Assembly (NCBI GenBank): GCA_963676355.1
Contig: OY781093.1
Location: forward strand, 1,550,001 to 1,614,000
Direction of reading: 5' to 3'
Source: JAGLOK01 sp963676355
GTDB taxonomy: Bacteria; Bacillota; Clostridia; Christensenellales; UMGS416
Length of the DNA: 64,000 bases
The notes under the pieces were generated by a model, which was given only the letters and a program-made list of their open reading frames with translations, searched no databases and was not told the origin of the DNA. Position 1 is the stretch's first letter. Each line of letters opens with the position of its first letter. The translations under genes and the position numbers were made by a program. Below are positions 25,587-33,594 of this stretch, in pieces.

Positions 25587-26186
25587 ATGAAAAACACAAC
25601 AAAAAAAATACTCTTGATGATGATGGCTGTAATGGCCATCTTTGCTTTTACTGCGGTACCCGCATTTGCGGACGATGCAGTATCGTCGGGTGAAGGTGAT
25701 GTTACAGCGACAGTGCCTGTTGAAGGTTCGATTACAGCACTTACTATTTCAGTAACGCATCCTGCGACTCTCGCATATACCATCGACCCGAATACAGGCG
25801 AAAACGGTGACTTTATTGCACCTGATATCCCGATTACCAATAATACAAAAGTACCGGTTAATATCACTGTGCAGTCATTGACTTCATCCACGGGCGGTAC
25901 GCTTCAGTTTACCGATGTAGCAAGCGATGCGAAGGACTGGGCTAACCTTAACCTTGCCGATTCCAAGACATACTTGTCACTTGGTGTAAAAGTAAAGGAT
26001 GCTCTTGGTTGGAATGTCGGCTATGACGTAAGCACGCACTACGCTGTAAAAGCTGACGCTACATTGTTTGGCTCACTGCCTGCAAGCACTACAGGTACTA
26101 TGACGCTCGAAGCAAATTTCGGTCTTGCATTTGATCAGTCATATACAGCAATGCACAGCTTAATCTTTATGTTTAACCTGGTTTAG
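25587..26186 (+). CDS. Secreted beta-rich surface protein
   Basis: A 199-residue protein with a clear signal peptide (MMAVMAIFAFTAVPAFA, cleavage after about residue 28). The mature part begins with DVTATVPVEGSITALTISVTHP and is predicted to be all beta, recalling WxL-type or CalY-like secreted proteins though no WxL motif is seen. The same domain forms the C-terminal end of the next protein (26271-28220), with the shared string GSI-AL-ISVTHPA and matching KVPV, so the two are related by domain duplication. It is preceded by AATTGGAGG and followed by a strong terminator, which fits an abundant product. Confidence 0.72.
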   Translation: MKNTTKKILLMMMAVMAIFAFTAVPAFADDAVSSGEGDVTATVPVEGSITALTISVTHPATLAYTIDPNTGENGDFIAPDIPITNNTKVPVNITVQSLTSSTGGTLQFTDVASDAKDWANLNLADSKTYLSLGVKVKDALGWNVGYDVSTHYAVKADATLFGSLPASTTGTMTLEANFGLAFDQSYTAMHSLIFMFNLV

Positions 26187-26206
26187 ACATTTAGATAATT
26201 AACATA

Positions 26207-26256
26207 AAGCATGGTCGGAACCTAACCGGATGACTACCGGCCATGCTTATTTTTTA
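26207..26256 (+). terminator. Strong terminator
   Basis: AAGCATGGTCGG (26207-26218) pairs with CCGGCCATGCTT (26237-26248), with one mismatch, followed by ATTTTTTAA. It ends the secreted-protein gene. The next ribosome binding site AGGAGGT begins a few bases after the T-run. Confidence 0.8.
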
Positions 26257-26270
26257 ATAGGAGGTAAAAG

Positions 26271-28220
26271 ATGAAAAGAATAGTTTCAACAATAACGTTT
26301 TTCCTTATTATATTATTATCCAGTATCAATTTAACGTCTTTCGCTGCAGGGAACGTGCAGCTTGTAACCAATGGCTTGACTTCGTTTATTATTGATTCGT
26401 ATGGAAATGTTCAAGGCTGGGGCAGAAATACAAAAGGTGAGGTTGGCAACGGAACAACTGATAATCAATTGACACCTGTCAATATCAGCGGACTTTCAAA
26501 TATTAGTCAGATAATACTTAGCAACAATGGATACGGATTTTCTTTTGCGATAGACGATTCAGGGAATGTGTTTTCATGGGGATATAACGGATATGGTCAA
26601 CTTGGATTGGGAACAACAACGGAGCAGCATACTCCGACTTTGATTCCGAATCTAAATAATGTTTCTAAAATCTATATTAATAATAGTACAGTATATGCGC
26701 TTACAAAATCAGGAGAAGTATATGGGTGGGGCAAAAATAATTACGGTCAGGTTGGCTGCGGAAATTATACGACTCAAACTTCACCGGTAAAGCTTAATGC
26801 AATATCGGATATTAAAGAAATTGTATGTAAATCAGATGTAGCGTTCGCACTGACTAACGGCAAAGATGTATACGCTTGGGGATTTGGACAGAATTATCAA
26901 ATGGGTAATGGTTCTTTTATAAAAGGACAATCTGTACCGACAAAAATATCGGCACTTAATAATGTTGATGAGGTAGTTACAAACGGAGTAGCGTCGTTTG
27001 CTATCTGCAATAATCATCAGGATGCATATTCTTGGGGAACAGCGGTAACTTATGAATTGGGTACATACAACGAAAAAAATCGTACCCCAAATAGATTGTG
27101 GGTTATCTCTGATTTAGATACAACCATTAATGAAATCGTTATAGAAAACATAACAGGATTTGCTGTCATGGGAGATGGATCCTTATATGGTTGGGGAAAT
27201 AATTCGTACAGTCAGTTGTGCAATGGAGGTACATTTAATCAAGGTATACCTGTACAAATATTGAATATCCCTAGAATTAGACAATTTGTTTTTAACGGTT
27301 ACACCGGGCTAGCTTTAGGAGTTGACGGATGTGTTTACTCTTGGGGGAAAAATGGCAGTAGTGAAGCAGGAACTGGAGCATCATACAGATTAGCATATGC
27401 AACAAAAATAGATTTATTAGGAAATAATATCACTGAATTGTTTAATGGCGGATACAGTATGTACGCAAAAGATACGGACGGAAACATGTATGGTTGGGGA
27501 GCAAACAGCTATGGTCAGGTCGGAGGTGGAAATAATGTTTCAATATTACCGCCATCTTTAATAACGGAAGTTTATGATGCTACTATCATAAAGGGAGTCA
27601 AATCAGTGTATGCTGTTGATGCAGAAAATGCGGTGTTTAGCTGGGGACAAAATAATAATGGACAGGTTGGAAATGATACAATTAATAATACATTCACACC
27701 TTATGAATTATATAATTCTGCAATTGTGACGATTTCAGGAACTGGGAATGTTAACAGTACAGTGCCCATAGTAGGTTCGATAAATGCTTTGGAAATTTCA
27801 ATTACACATCCTGCAAATATATCTTATTCAATTGACCCTAATAATGAAGACGGATTTTATTGCGCTGATATAAATATTCAGAATAATTCAAAAGTACCGG
27901 TAAAGGTCGTGATTGAATCATTTTCTGCAAAGGATTCAGGGTTTACCGATGTAATGCCGTATAGTATGGATTGGGAAACATTAAGCAGCGAAGATACAAG
28001 AAAATATATCTCGCTTGGTATAGATTGCATAGATGATTTACAGTGGTATGATTCACAGAATGTATTACCTCTTTATGCTGCAGAGATAGAAAGCAACTAT
28101 ATTGGAGTACTTGAAAGCGAGAATACAGGAGTATTGGAGTTAAGCTGTAATCATGGCTTGGCTTTTGAAGGAAGCTTTCAGGCAGAGCATGAACTTATAT
28201 TTATCATATCAATATATTAA
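26271..28220 (+). CDS. Secreted RCC1-repeat protein with shared C-terminal domain
   Basis: A 649-residue exported protein. A signal peptide (FFLIILLSSINLTSFAA) is followed by about nine RCC1-type repeats over residues 25-485. Their cores include VQGWGRNTKGEVGNG, VFSWGYNGYGQLGLG, VYGWGKNNYGQVGCG and MYGWGANSYGQVGGG, which should form one or more beta propellers. From about residue 490 it carries the same domain as the protein upstream (VPIVGSINALEISITHPA). No wall-sorting signal or membrane anchor is seen, so attachment would be through the shared domain. A role in cell-cell contact is an inference from its place in a conjugative element. Confidence 0.85.
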   Translation: MKRIVSTITFFLIILLSSINLTSFAAGNVQLVTNGLTSFIIDSYGNVQGWGRNTKGEVGNGTTDNQLTPVNISGLSNISQIILSNNGYGFSFAIDDSGNVFSWGYNGYGQLGLGTTTEQHTPTLIPNLNNVSKIYINNSTVYALTKSGEVYGWGKNNYGQVGCGNYTTQTSPVKLNAISDIKEIVCKSDVAFALTNGKDVYAWGFGQNYQMGNGSFIKGQSVPTKISALNNVDEVVTNGVASFAICNNHQDAYSWGTAVTYELGTYNEKNRTPNRLWVISDLDTTINEIVIENITGFAVMGDGSLYGWGNNSYSQLCNGGTFNQGIPVQILNIPRIRQFVFNGYTGLALGVDGCVYSWGKNGSSEAGTGASYRLAYATKIDLLGNNITELFNGGYSMYAKDTDGNMYGWGANSYGQVGGGNNVSILPPSLITEVYDATIIKGVKSVYAVDAENAVFSWGQNNNGQVGNDTINNTFTPYELYNSAIVTISGTGNVNSTVPIVGSINALEISITHPANISYSIDPNNEDGFYCADINIQNNSKVPVKVVIESFSAKDSGFTDVMPYSMDWETLSSEDTRKYISLGIDCIDDLQWYDSQNVLPLYAAEIESNYIGVLESENTGVLELSCNHGLAFEGSFQAEHELIFIISIY

Positions 28221-28238
28221 AAATGAGATTAACACACA

Positions 28239-28261
28239 GCCCGCATAGGGCTTATTTTTTT
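28239..28261 (+). terminator. Terminator-like dyad before an RBS
   Basis: AGCCC-GCATA-GGGCT (28239-28253) is followed by TATTTTTTT and immediately by GGAGG of the adhesin gene. The arrangement repeats that at 24950 and 26207. Confidence 0.7.
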
Positions 28262-28270
28262 GGAGGAAAT

Positions 28271-30382
28271 ATGACAAGATTTAAGAAGGTATTATCTTTA
28301 GTACTGCTTATGATATGTTCAATGTCATTGTTAAACGTATCAGCTCTAGCACTGCCGCCTGATAATCCGCATATAGCGAGCGGGAGTGCGGATGACGGCG
28401 GTAACTTCTTTGAGTATAAAGGGAGCAATGGCTGGTATGAATTAAAGACACCACCGCACTGGGTGGTTGAGACGGGTGAAGTGGCATATTGCTTGGATCA
28501 TAAAGCGGATAATCCGTATAACGACTTATACGGTGAATTTGATCCGACATCTGTATATTCAAACAGGACATACATAGGCTTGCTTGCGATAATGGAGCAT
28601 AGTTATCCGTACAGGACAGCTGGTCTTACAAGTCAACAGATAAGGTATTCTACAGCTAATGCGATTCGTTCGTGGCTTAAGGAAAGTGCTGGTATTGGTT
28701 ATGATTTCATGCTGCCATCAAACAATGCAGTTCGTCCTAAGAACGCTGCTTGCCAGAGTACATATAACTTCTATATGCAGTTATTAGATAAGGCGAGAAA
28801 CGGTTATGTTGTAGGACAAAGTTTGAAAGTGTCACCTGATGTAATTGAACTGGAACTTGTAGGTGACATGCTGCAGGGTAAAGCTACTGTTACGTATGGA
28901 GCATTAAATGGTAAGTATACAATAAATGAATCGAAGCTTTCGCCCGGAATGTCCGTATCAGGGTATACAGGCAACTCAGGTGATGAACTAACATTTAATA
29001 TACCTGTTGGGATAATAGGTAGAAAGTTTGAACTTCACGATATATTGATTGGATATGATAACAGATGCGCTTCAAACATATACTGGCTTGATGATTCAGG
29101 AAGTAAGCAGGCTGTCGCAGTACCTGTAGTAGACAGGATGTGTGAGGTAGCTAAAGCATCTGTAGTATTAAATTCTGATCCTGTAAAGTTAATTATATCA
29201 AAAACTGATGCTGATTCTGGTGAAAAGCTTCAAGGTGCAAAGTTTGGTGTATACACAGCTAATGATATGTTAATCCATGAGCTAACCACTGATAAAGATG
29301 GAACAATTGAAAGCGGTAATATTGTATTAGGTGATTATTATTTTAAGGAACTGGTCGCACCGGAAGGATATATGTTATCCGATGAAGTATATAGTTTTTC
29401 CGTAACTAATGTAGGTCAGATAATTACATTCGATCTATCTAATGTGGCTATCAAAGGAAGGGTATCAATTGCTAAGACAGATGATGTAGGAAATTCATTA
29501 AGCGGAGCGGTGTATGGGATATATGATTCTGAGGATAATCCAATACAGGAGTTAGTATCAGATGAAAACGGTTATGCAGAAAGTGAGTATCTTTCATATG
29601 GCAGCTATTATGTAAGAGAAATCTCAGCACCTGAAGGATACATATTGGCTGATGATATACATGTGTTTGATATATCGGGTAATGATGAAATGATGGAGCT
29701 TGAAATAACGAACTGTCCGATAACAGGAAGTGTTGAGGTGATGAAATCTGAGCCGATAGAAGGTAATCCATTAGATGGTGTTGTGTTTGCAATATATGAC
29801 ACAGAAGATACACTTATTGAAGAAATCCAAACAGACAGTGAAGGTAGGGCAGTATCATCGAGGTTAAGATACGGGGATTATTATTTAAAGGAATTATCAC
29901 TACTAGATCATTACATTCCTAATGATGAAGTTTATGAGTTTAGCATAAGTGAAAATGATGAAATGCTCTCCTTTGATATTGTGAATATACCTAAGCTTGG
30001 CAGCGTTAATGTTAAGTATTTGGATATCGATAATGGCATTGAATTATCTGATCCATATGTGTTTTCTGACTGGGTAGGTTTATCGTATGAGGATTACATA
30101 ACATCCTGTAGTTTTGACAAGCTTGATATTGAAGGGTATGAGCTTATAAAGGTGGATTATCCTGAATGTAAGGTTTTATCAAGTGAGTTAGGTACCATTG
30201 TATGTTGGTACAGGGACAGTGAAGTGATTGAGCTTCGTGAGAATACTTGGAGTGGAGTGTATATACCAAAGACAGGTCAGGTATATCCTAAGTTAAGTTA
30301 TTTCATGGGAATACTCTGCTTTATTGTAGCTGTTTTTATCATGGGAGTGGCGCATAATTCCAAAGGAGGGAAGAGCGAATGA
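28271..30382 (+). CDS. SpaA-type collagen-adhesin-like protein with IPKTG sorting signal
   Basis: A 703-residue cell-wall protein. ATG 28271 is chosen because GGAGGAAAT precedes it and a signal peptide (LVLLMICSMSLLNVSALA) follows at once. Residues 45-140 resemble a thioester domain: the Cys is in AYCLDH (C74), but the usual TQxA is TANA (128-131), so the thioester glutamine seems missing. Three SpaA-like prealbumin repeats follow at about 300-375, 385-470 and 480-565 (GAKFGVY, GAVYGIY, GVVFAIY, each with a KE or RE-x-x-APEGY type end). A MucBP-like segment then leads to IPKTG (665-669), a hydrophobic helix and a short charged tail. The sortase at 1202-1870 is the likely partner. Probable role: adhesion between mating cells. 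Confidence 0.9.
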   Translation: MTRFKKVLSLVLLMICSMSLLNVSALALPPDNPHIASGSADDGGNFFEYKGSNGWYELKTPPHWVVETGEVAYCLDHKADNPYNDLYGEFDPTSVYSNRTYIGLLAIMEHSYPYRTAGLTSQQIRYSTANAIRSWLKESAGIGYDFMLPSNNAVRPKNAACQSTYNFYMQLLDKARNGYVVGQSLKVSPDVIELELVGDMLQGKATVTYGALNGKYTINESKLSPGMSVSGYTGNSGDELTFNIPVGIIGRKFELHDILIGYDNRCASNIYWLDDSGSKQAVAVPVVDRMCEVAKASVVLNSDPVKLIISKTDADSGEKLQGAKFGVYTANDMLIHELTTDKDGTIESGNIVLGDYYFKELVAPEGYMLSDEVYSFSVTNVGQIITFDLSNVAIKGRVSIAKTDDVGNSLSGAVYGIYDSEDNPIQELVSDENGYAESEYLSYGSYYVREISAPEGYILADDIHVFDISGNDEMMELEITNCPITGSVEVMKSEPIEGNPLDGVVFAIYDTEDTLIEEIQTDSEGRAVSSRLRYGDYYLKELSLLDHYIPNDEVYEFSISENDEMLSFDIVNIPKLGSVNVKYLDIDNGIELSDPYVFSDWVGLSYEDYITSCSFDKLDIEGYELIKVDYPECKVLSSELGTIVCWYRDSEVIELRENTWSGVYIPKTGQVYPKLSYFMGILCFIVAVFIMGVAHNSKGGKSE

Positions 30383-30684
30383 GTATACAAATGAAGGATA
30401 AGGAGGGCTGGTTTTACTCTTATAATGCTATATTTGATATGGATTTATCCAAGCAGGCAAAGCTTCTTTATGTGTACTTATGCAGATGTGCAAACAGGGA
30501 GCTTCAAAGCTTTCCTTCCAGGAAGAAAATGATGAGAGCATGCTCTATGGGCAGGACATCGGTAGGTAATACTTTGCGTGAGTTGGAATCAGCACGGTTG
30601 CTTGTTCGTGAAGAGCGCTTCAGAGAAAATAGGGGACAGACCAGCAATGAATATATTATATTCTCAAAGCCATATGAACTATAA
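30379..30684 (+). CDS. Helix-turn-helix replication or regulatory protein
   Basis: A 101-residue protein. ATG 30379 overlaps the adhesin stop by four bases, with GGAGGGAAG upstream. It opens with GWFYSYNAIFDMDLS, then LSKQAKLLYVYLCRCANRE and SFPSRKKMMRACSMGRTSVGNTLRELESARLL, the helix-turn-helix plus wing seen in replication-initiator-like and primosomal accessory proteins of mobile elements. It is at the 3' end of the element, next to TGTCAT dyads, so control of replication or transfer is plausible. Direct evidence for replication is lacking. Confidence 0.72.
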   Translation: MSIQMKDKEGWFYSYNAIFDMDLSKQAKLLYVYLCRCANRELQSFPSRKKMMRACSMGRTSVGNTLRELESARLLVREERFRENRGQTSNEYIIFSKPYEL

Positions 30685-31100
30685 CCATAACGTTTAAATG
30701 ATAAAAAACCATAATTTCTTTCAGCACTACAAGTGTATCTATTACCCCGTGTCATTATATGACACCCAACCATGACACATTGTGACACCCAAGAAGTACT
30801 ACCTAGAATGAAGTACTAAAGTTAAGATAGGAAGAAAAAGCTAAGTAGGGCATAAGATGCTTGAATTAGTACGTACCGATATACCAGTTGCAAATAATAT
30901 AACCTAACCAACTTTTGATAAACTACAATATAAATATAAGTTCTCAGTATATTTTGAAAATCCCTTACCAATGGATTAAACTCCATTCAATAAATATATT
31001 ACGAAAGCATGAATAAACTGTAAACGAAGACACGGTAACGACAAAAAATTACATAAATGTGTTATAACAGTAATTAAAAGATATCAATAAAGGTATATTT
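30685..31100. promoter_or_regulatory. Gene-free region with TGTCAT dyads and the sigma gene promoter
   Basis: GTGTCAT-TAT-ATGACAC is a perfect 7-bp inverted repeat at 30749-30765 and matches the dyad at 1928-1946 in sequence and spacing. ATGACAC at 30772-30778 and GTGACACC just after it are further half-sites. GAAGTACTA occurs twice at about 30793-30820. The rest is AT-rich and must hold the promoter of the sigma factor gene; I see no clear -35/-10 pair. This may be the right end or a control site of the element. Confidence 0.55.
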
Positions 31101-31664
31101 ATGTTAATAGTATTGACAGTTGGATTGGATCAAAAAGAAAAAGAAGAAATAACTCAAATTTATTACCAGTACAGAAGTATAATGAAAGTGTTCGCACTTA
31201 GGTATGTAAGAAACGAAAGTGACGCAGAAGACATTCTTCATAACGCTTTTTTTAAGATAAGAAAAAAATTATCTCTTATTTGTTCACTTTCATGCAAGAA
31301 AAAACAAAGTTATATCGTTAATATAGTGAAGACAACTAGCATTGAGTACTTACGGAAAGAAAAAAGGTATAAAAGGAATGTAGATTTATATTACAAATAC
31401 TCAGATAATCAAGATGCTGACGATGATACGATTGAAAATCACTTAGAGCAAGAGGAGTTTCGGCTTAATATTGAAAGAATTTTTTATCAAATCGATGATA
31501 AATATTCCAGTCCGCTTTTACTGAAATACTATTATGGATACAGTACGAAAGAAATATGTAAGGCATTAAAAATTGAATCAGAAAATACTGTATCATCATT
31601 GTTACATAGAGGTAAAAAGATGTTTTTGGAAATATATACAAAAGATGGCGGGTGGAGTGCGTAA
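31101..31664 (+). CDS. ECF-like sigma-70 family factor
   Basis: A 187-residue sigma factor with region 2 (FALRYVRNESDAEDILHNAFFKI, about residues 34-56) and region 4 (LLLKYYYGYSTKEICKALKI, then NTVSSLLHRGKKMF, about 139-175). Regions 1 and 3 are missing, as in ECF factors. The anti-sigma gene begins one base after its stop. The array of secreted proteins and lipoproteins just downstream is the obvious regulon candidate. I did not find a repeated promoter motif that proves this. The start could also be a few codons later, because no strong ribosome binding site is seen before 31101. Confidence 0.85.
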   Translation: MLIVLTVGLDQKEKEEITQIYYQYRSIMKVFALRYVRNESDAEDILHNAFFKIRKKLSLICSLSCKKKQSYIVNIVKTTSIEYLRKEKRYKRNVDLYYKYSDNQDADDDTIENHLEQEEFRLNIERIFYQIDDKYSSPLLLKYYYGYSTKEICKALKIESENTVSSLLHRGKKMFLEIYTKDGGWSA

Positions 31665-31665
31665 A

Positions 31666-32403
31666 ATGAATAGCAAAACATATGACAAAATAAAACATAC
31701 AGATGAAGAGATTGATGAAGAGTTACTTTCTGCATTGATTAATGCGGGAGCTCATGAGTATATAAAAAGTGAAATTTCAATGCCTTCTGAAGAGGAAATA
31801 AGCAAGGTTTCTTTTTCGGATGAGTTTGAAGAAAGAATGAAGCATCAGCTTGAAATATTTGAAGAAAGTAATAAAAAGAATAAAAGAAGCAAGCTTTTAT
31901 ACAAAACAAAGAATATAGCTATAAAGGTAGCAGCGAGCTTTTTTTTAACAATAGCGTTGATGAGTGTTTTTGTTGCAACCTCAAAAGCGGTGCAATACAG
32001 GTTTATGAAGGTCTTCATCGAGGTATTTAATATTAAGACGGACTTTGATTTTGGTAAATCTGCTGATACTACACAAAATTCTACTAGCTTGGCAGATAAA
32101 CTGAACTATATTCCAATGGGTTTAACAGTGACAAATGAAGAAAATTATGATCTTATTCATGTAATTAAATTAGAAAGTGAAGAAGGAAATAGTATAGAAA
32201 TAATTCGGCAGAGAGATGGGGCACTTACTGTTGATACAGAAAAAGCAAAAACATATGAAAAAATAATTGGTAATTATAATTGTTTCATTTCTGAGAAAGA
32301 GGATACGGTTACTATAGTATTCAGTGAAGAGGATTATGTGTATACAGTAATAAGCAACCTTAATATGGAAGAAACAACAAAAATAGTAGAGAACATTAGA
32401 TAA
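31666..32403 (+). CDS. Membrane anti-sigma factor, DUF4367-like
   Basis: A 245-residue protein starting at ATG 31666, one base after the sigma stop. The cytoplasmic first 85 residues are charged and helical, as needed to hold a sigma factor. One membrane helix lies near residues 88-108 (IAIKVAASFFLTIALMSVFVA). The outer part (about 110-245) has the YIPMGL and late DxVTIVFSEEDYVYTVIS pattern of DUF4367 domains attached to anti-sigma factors. It probably senses an envelope signal and releases the sigma factor. The extracellular ligand is unknown. Confidence 0.8.
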   Translation: MNSKTYDKIKHTDEEIDEELLSALINAGAHEYIKSEISMPSEEEISKVSFSDEFEERMKHQLEIFEESNKKNKRSKLLYKTKNIAIKVAASFFLTIALMSVFVATSKAVQYRFMKVFIEVFNIKTDFDFGKSADTTQNSTSLADKLNYIPMGLTVTNEENYDLIHVIKLESEEGNSIEIIRQRDGALTVDTEKAKTYEKIIGNYNCFISEKEDTVTIVFSEEDYVYTVISNLNMEETTKIVENIR

Positions 32404-32503
32404 AATAAACAAGAATAGAATATTATGCAAGATTTATTGATAAACTTTCGTTAATACTATGAAGGGACAAAAAGTTCCAAAAAATAAACGGAGGTTTTCT
32501 TTT

Positions 32504-32932
32504 ATGAGAAAGAAAATATTTTCTTTACTAACTATTATTGCACTACTGGTATGTACTATTAATGTACAAGCATTGGCTGATGGAGAAGAAATAAAGCTTA
32601 TTAAGTCTAACGATGTAGGATTAAGATATACATATATCACTGTTGCAAGCACTACTCTTTCAATTAACTCTAGTGGGACTGCGACAACCAGTTCATATGT
32701 AACGGCATCTTCAAGCATAGATAAAGTTATTTTATCATCATTTTTACAGAAACAAAGTTCTTCCGGTTGGACAACAATTAAGAGCTGGAGTAAAACATGT
32801 AATTCGACTTCAGGTGGAATGAGCAATACTATAAATGTTTCAGAAGGCTCATATAGAGTTATTACTTACTTTTATGCATATGATGGATCAAATTGTGAAA
32901 GCACAAATAGAATAGCGTACGATACTCATTAA
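32504..32932 (+). CDS. Small secreted protein, DUF6147-like, copy 1
   Basis: A 142-residue secreted protein. ATG 32504 is set by CGGAGG upstream and starts a clean signal peptide (IFSLLTIIALLVCTINVQALA). The mature part is serine- and threonine-rich with DVGLRYTYI, a TTLSINSSGTAT strand, and the ending YRVITYFYAYDGSNCEST. The gene at about 35240-35649 encodes a clear paralog (DVGLRFTYI, ISINSSGKA, YYYAYDGSNSEST). I recall the family as DUF6147 but cannot check it. It begins the first cassette downstream of the sigma/anti-sigma pair. Role unknown; a small secreted effector or envelope protein is possible. Confidence 0.75.
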   Translation: MRKKIFSLLTIIALLVCTINVQALADGEEIKLIKSNDVGLRYTYITVASTTLSINSSGTATTSSYVTASSSIDKVILSSFLQKQSSSGWTTIKSWSKTCNSTSGGMSNTINVSEGSYRVITYFYAYDGSNCESTNRIAYDTH

Positions 32933-32995
32933 ACTTGAACAGTTAGTTTCTTTGTGAATAACAAAGATATATTGTATATGTTGAAGGGTGTGTGG

Positions 32996-33113
32996 TGCCT
33001 AATGAAAGTATAGAAAAGCCCTTACAATAACATTAAGGTTGAACCCCTAATGCCCTAGGTCGGGCGTGTGCTGGTTACTGTAAGGACAGAAATATTATAG
33101 CATAAATCGGCCT
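32996..33113 (+). ncRNA. Conserved leader RNA candidate, copy 1
   Basis: A 118-nt stretch between two genes that is nearly the same as 35719-35834. CCTTACA (33020-33026) pairs with TGTAAGG (33079-33085), and an inner hairpin ATGCCC-TAGGTC-GGGCGT spans 33050-33067. Copy 2 has ACGCCC in the inner arm, so pairing is kept by a G-T to G-C type change. The 3' end TATTATAGCATAAATCGGCCT is kept up to about 30 bases before the next start codon. A cis-regulatory RNA for the downstream secreted protein is the best reading; it matches no riboswitch class I know. Confidence 0.6.
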
Positions 33114-33144
33114 GAAAATTTTAAATTTTAAGGAGATTTAACAA

Positions 33145-33534
33145 ATGTTAAATATTAAATCAAGAAAAAAACTTATGATACCAATACTTGCTATGATGCT
33201 TGTTGTAGCTATGGCTGGGAATGCGCTGGCTTTTGCAGCCTCTTGCAATATGTATATTGGAGATGTTGGTTGGTTAAGCACACCTAAAGTTACTCCATAC
33301 AAATATGGTTCTGCATGGGGATATAACTTCCCTAGTTCATCAGAAGATATGGGAGTAAAAGGACAATTTGAAATAGGTGGTGTTTGGAAAGCATATGATA
33401 CAGCTGTACTTGGACCTGGCGAATCGTACGCAGGCAGTTATGTTTATGCAGTTCAAGCCGTTGGTTGGAGAACAAAAATATATTCAGCCACTGGCAACGT
33501 TAGAGGTTGGGGCTACGTTTATGCCAAAAATTAA
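33145..33534 (+). CDS. Secreted protein with conserved signal peptide, type A
   Basis: A 129-residue protein behind AAGGAGATTT. The signal peptide (KLMIPILAMMLVVAMAGNALA) closely matches that of 35862-36239, yet the mature parts are unrelated. The mature part is about 98 residues, aromatic and glycine-rich (VGWLSTPKV, GSAWGYNFPSSSEDM, VRGWGYVYAKN), with a single Cys near its start. It looks beta-rich and soluble. Conserved leader plus variable mature part behind a shared leader RNA suggests a family of exchangeable secreted effectors, for example bacteriocins. That is an inference. I found no known bacteriocin motif. Confidence 0.7.
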   Translation: MLNIKSRKKLMIPILAMMLVVAMAGNALAFAASCNMYIGDVGWLSTPKVTPYKYGSAWGYNFPSSSEDMGVKGQFEIGGVWKAYDTAVLGPGESYAGSYVYAVQAVGWRTKIYSATGNVRGWGYVYAKN

Positions 33535-33542
33535 ATAGATTC

Positions 33543-33574
33543 ATTCGAGGTGTTATATTTATAATACCTCGAAT
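33543..33574 (+). terminator. Hairpin between secreted protein and lipoprotein genes
   Basis: ATTCGAGGTGTTA (33543-33555) pairs with TAATACCTCGAAT (33562-33574), 13 bp with one G-T pair, followed by ATAAAAATTTAGGAGG. There is no real T-run, so it may stabilise the upstream mRNA or allow partial read-through to the lipoprotein. Confidence 0.6.
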
Positions 33575-33594
33575 ATAAAAATTTAGGAGGAAAT

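Noticed and set aside
30685..31100. Site-specific integrase or attachment site at the right end
   Set aside because: No integrase gene, tRNA gene or direct repeat pair is visible, so the exact end of the element cannot be set.
33145..33534. Lactococcin 972-type bacteriocin
   Set aside because: Size, signal peptide and nearby ABC genes fit loosely, but the mature part lacks the motifs I associate with that family.
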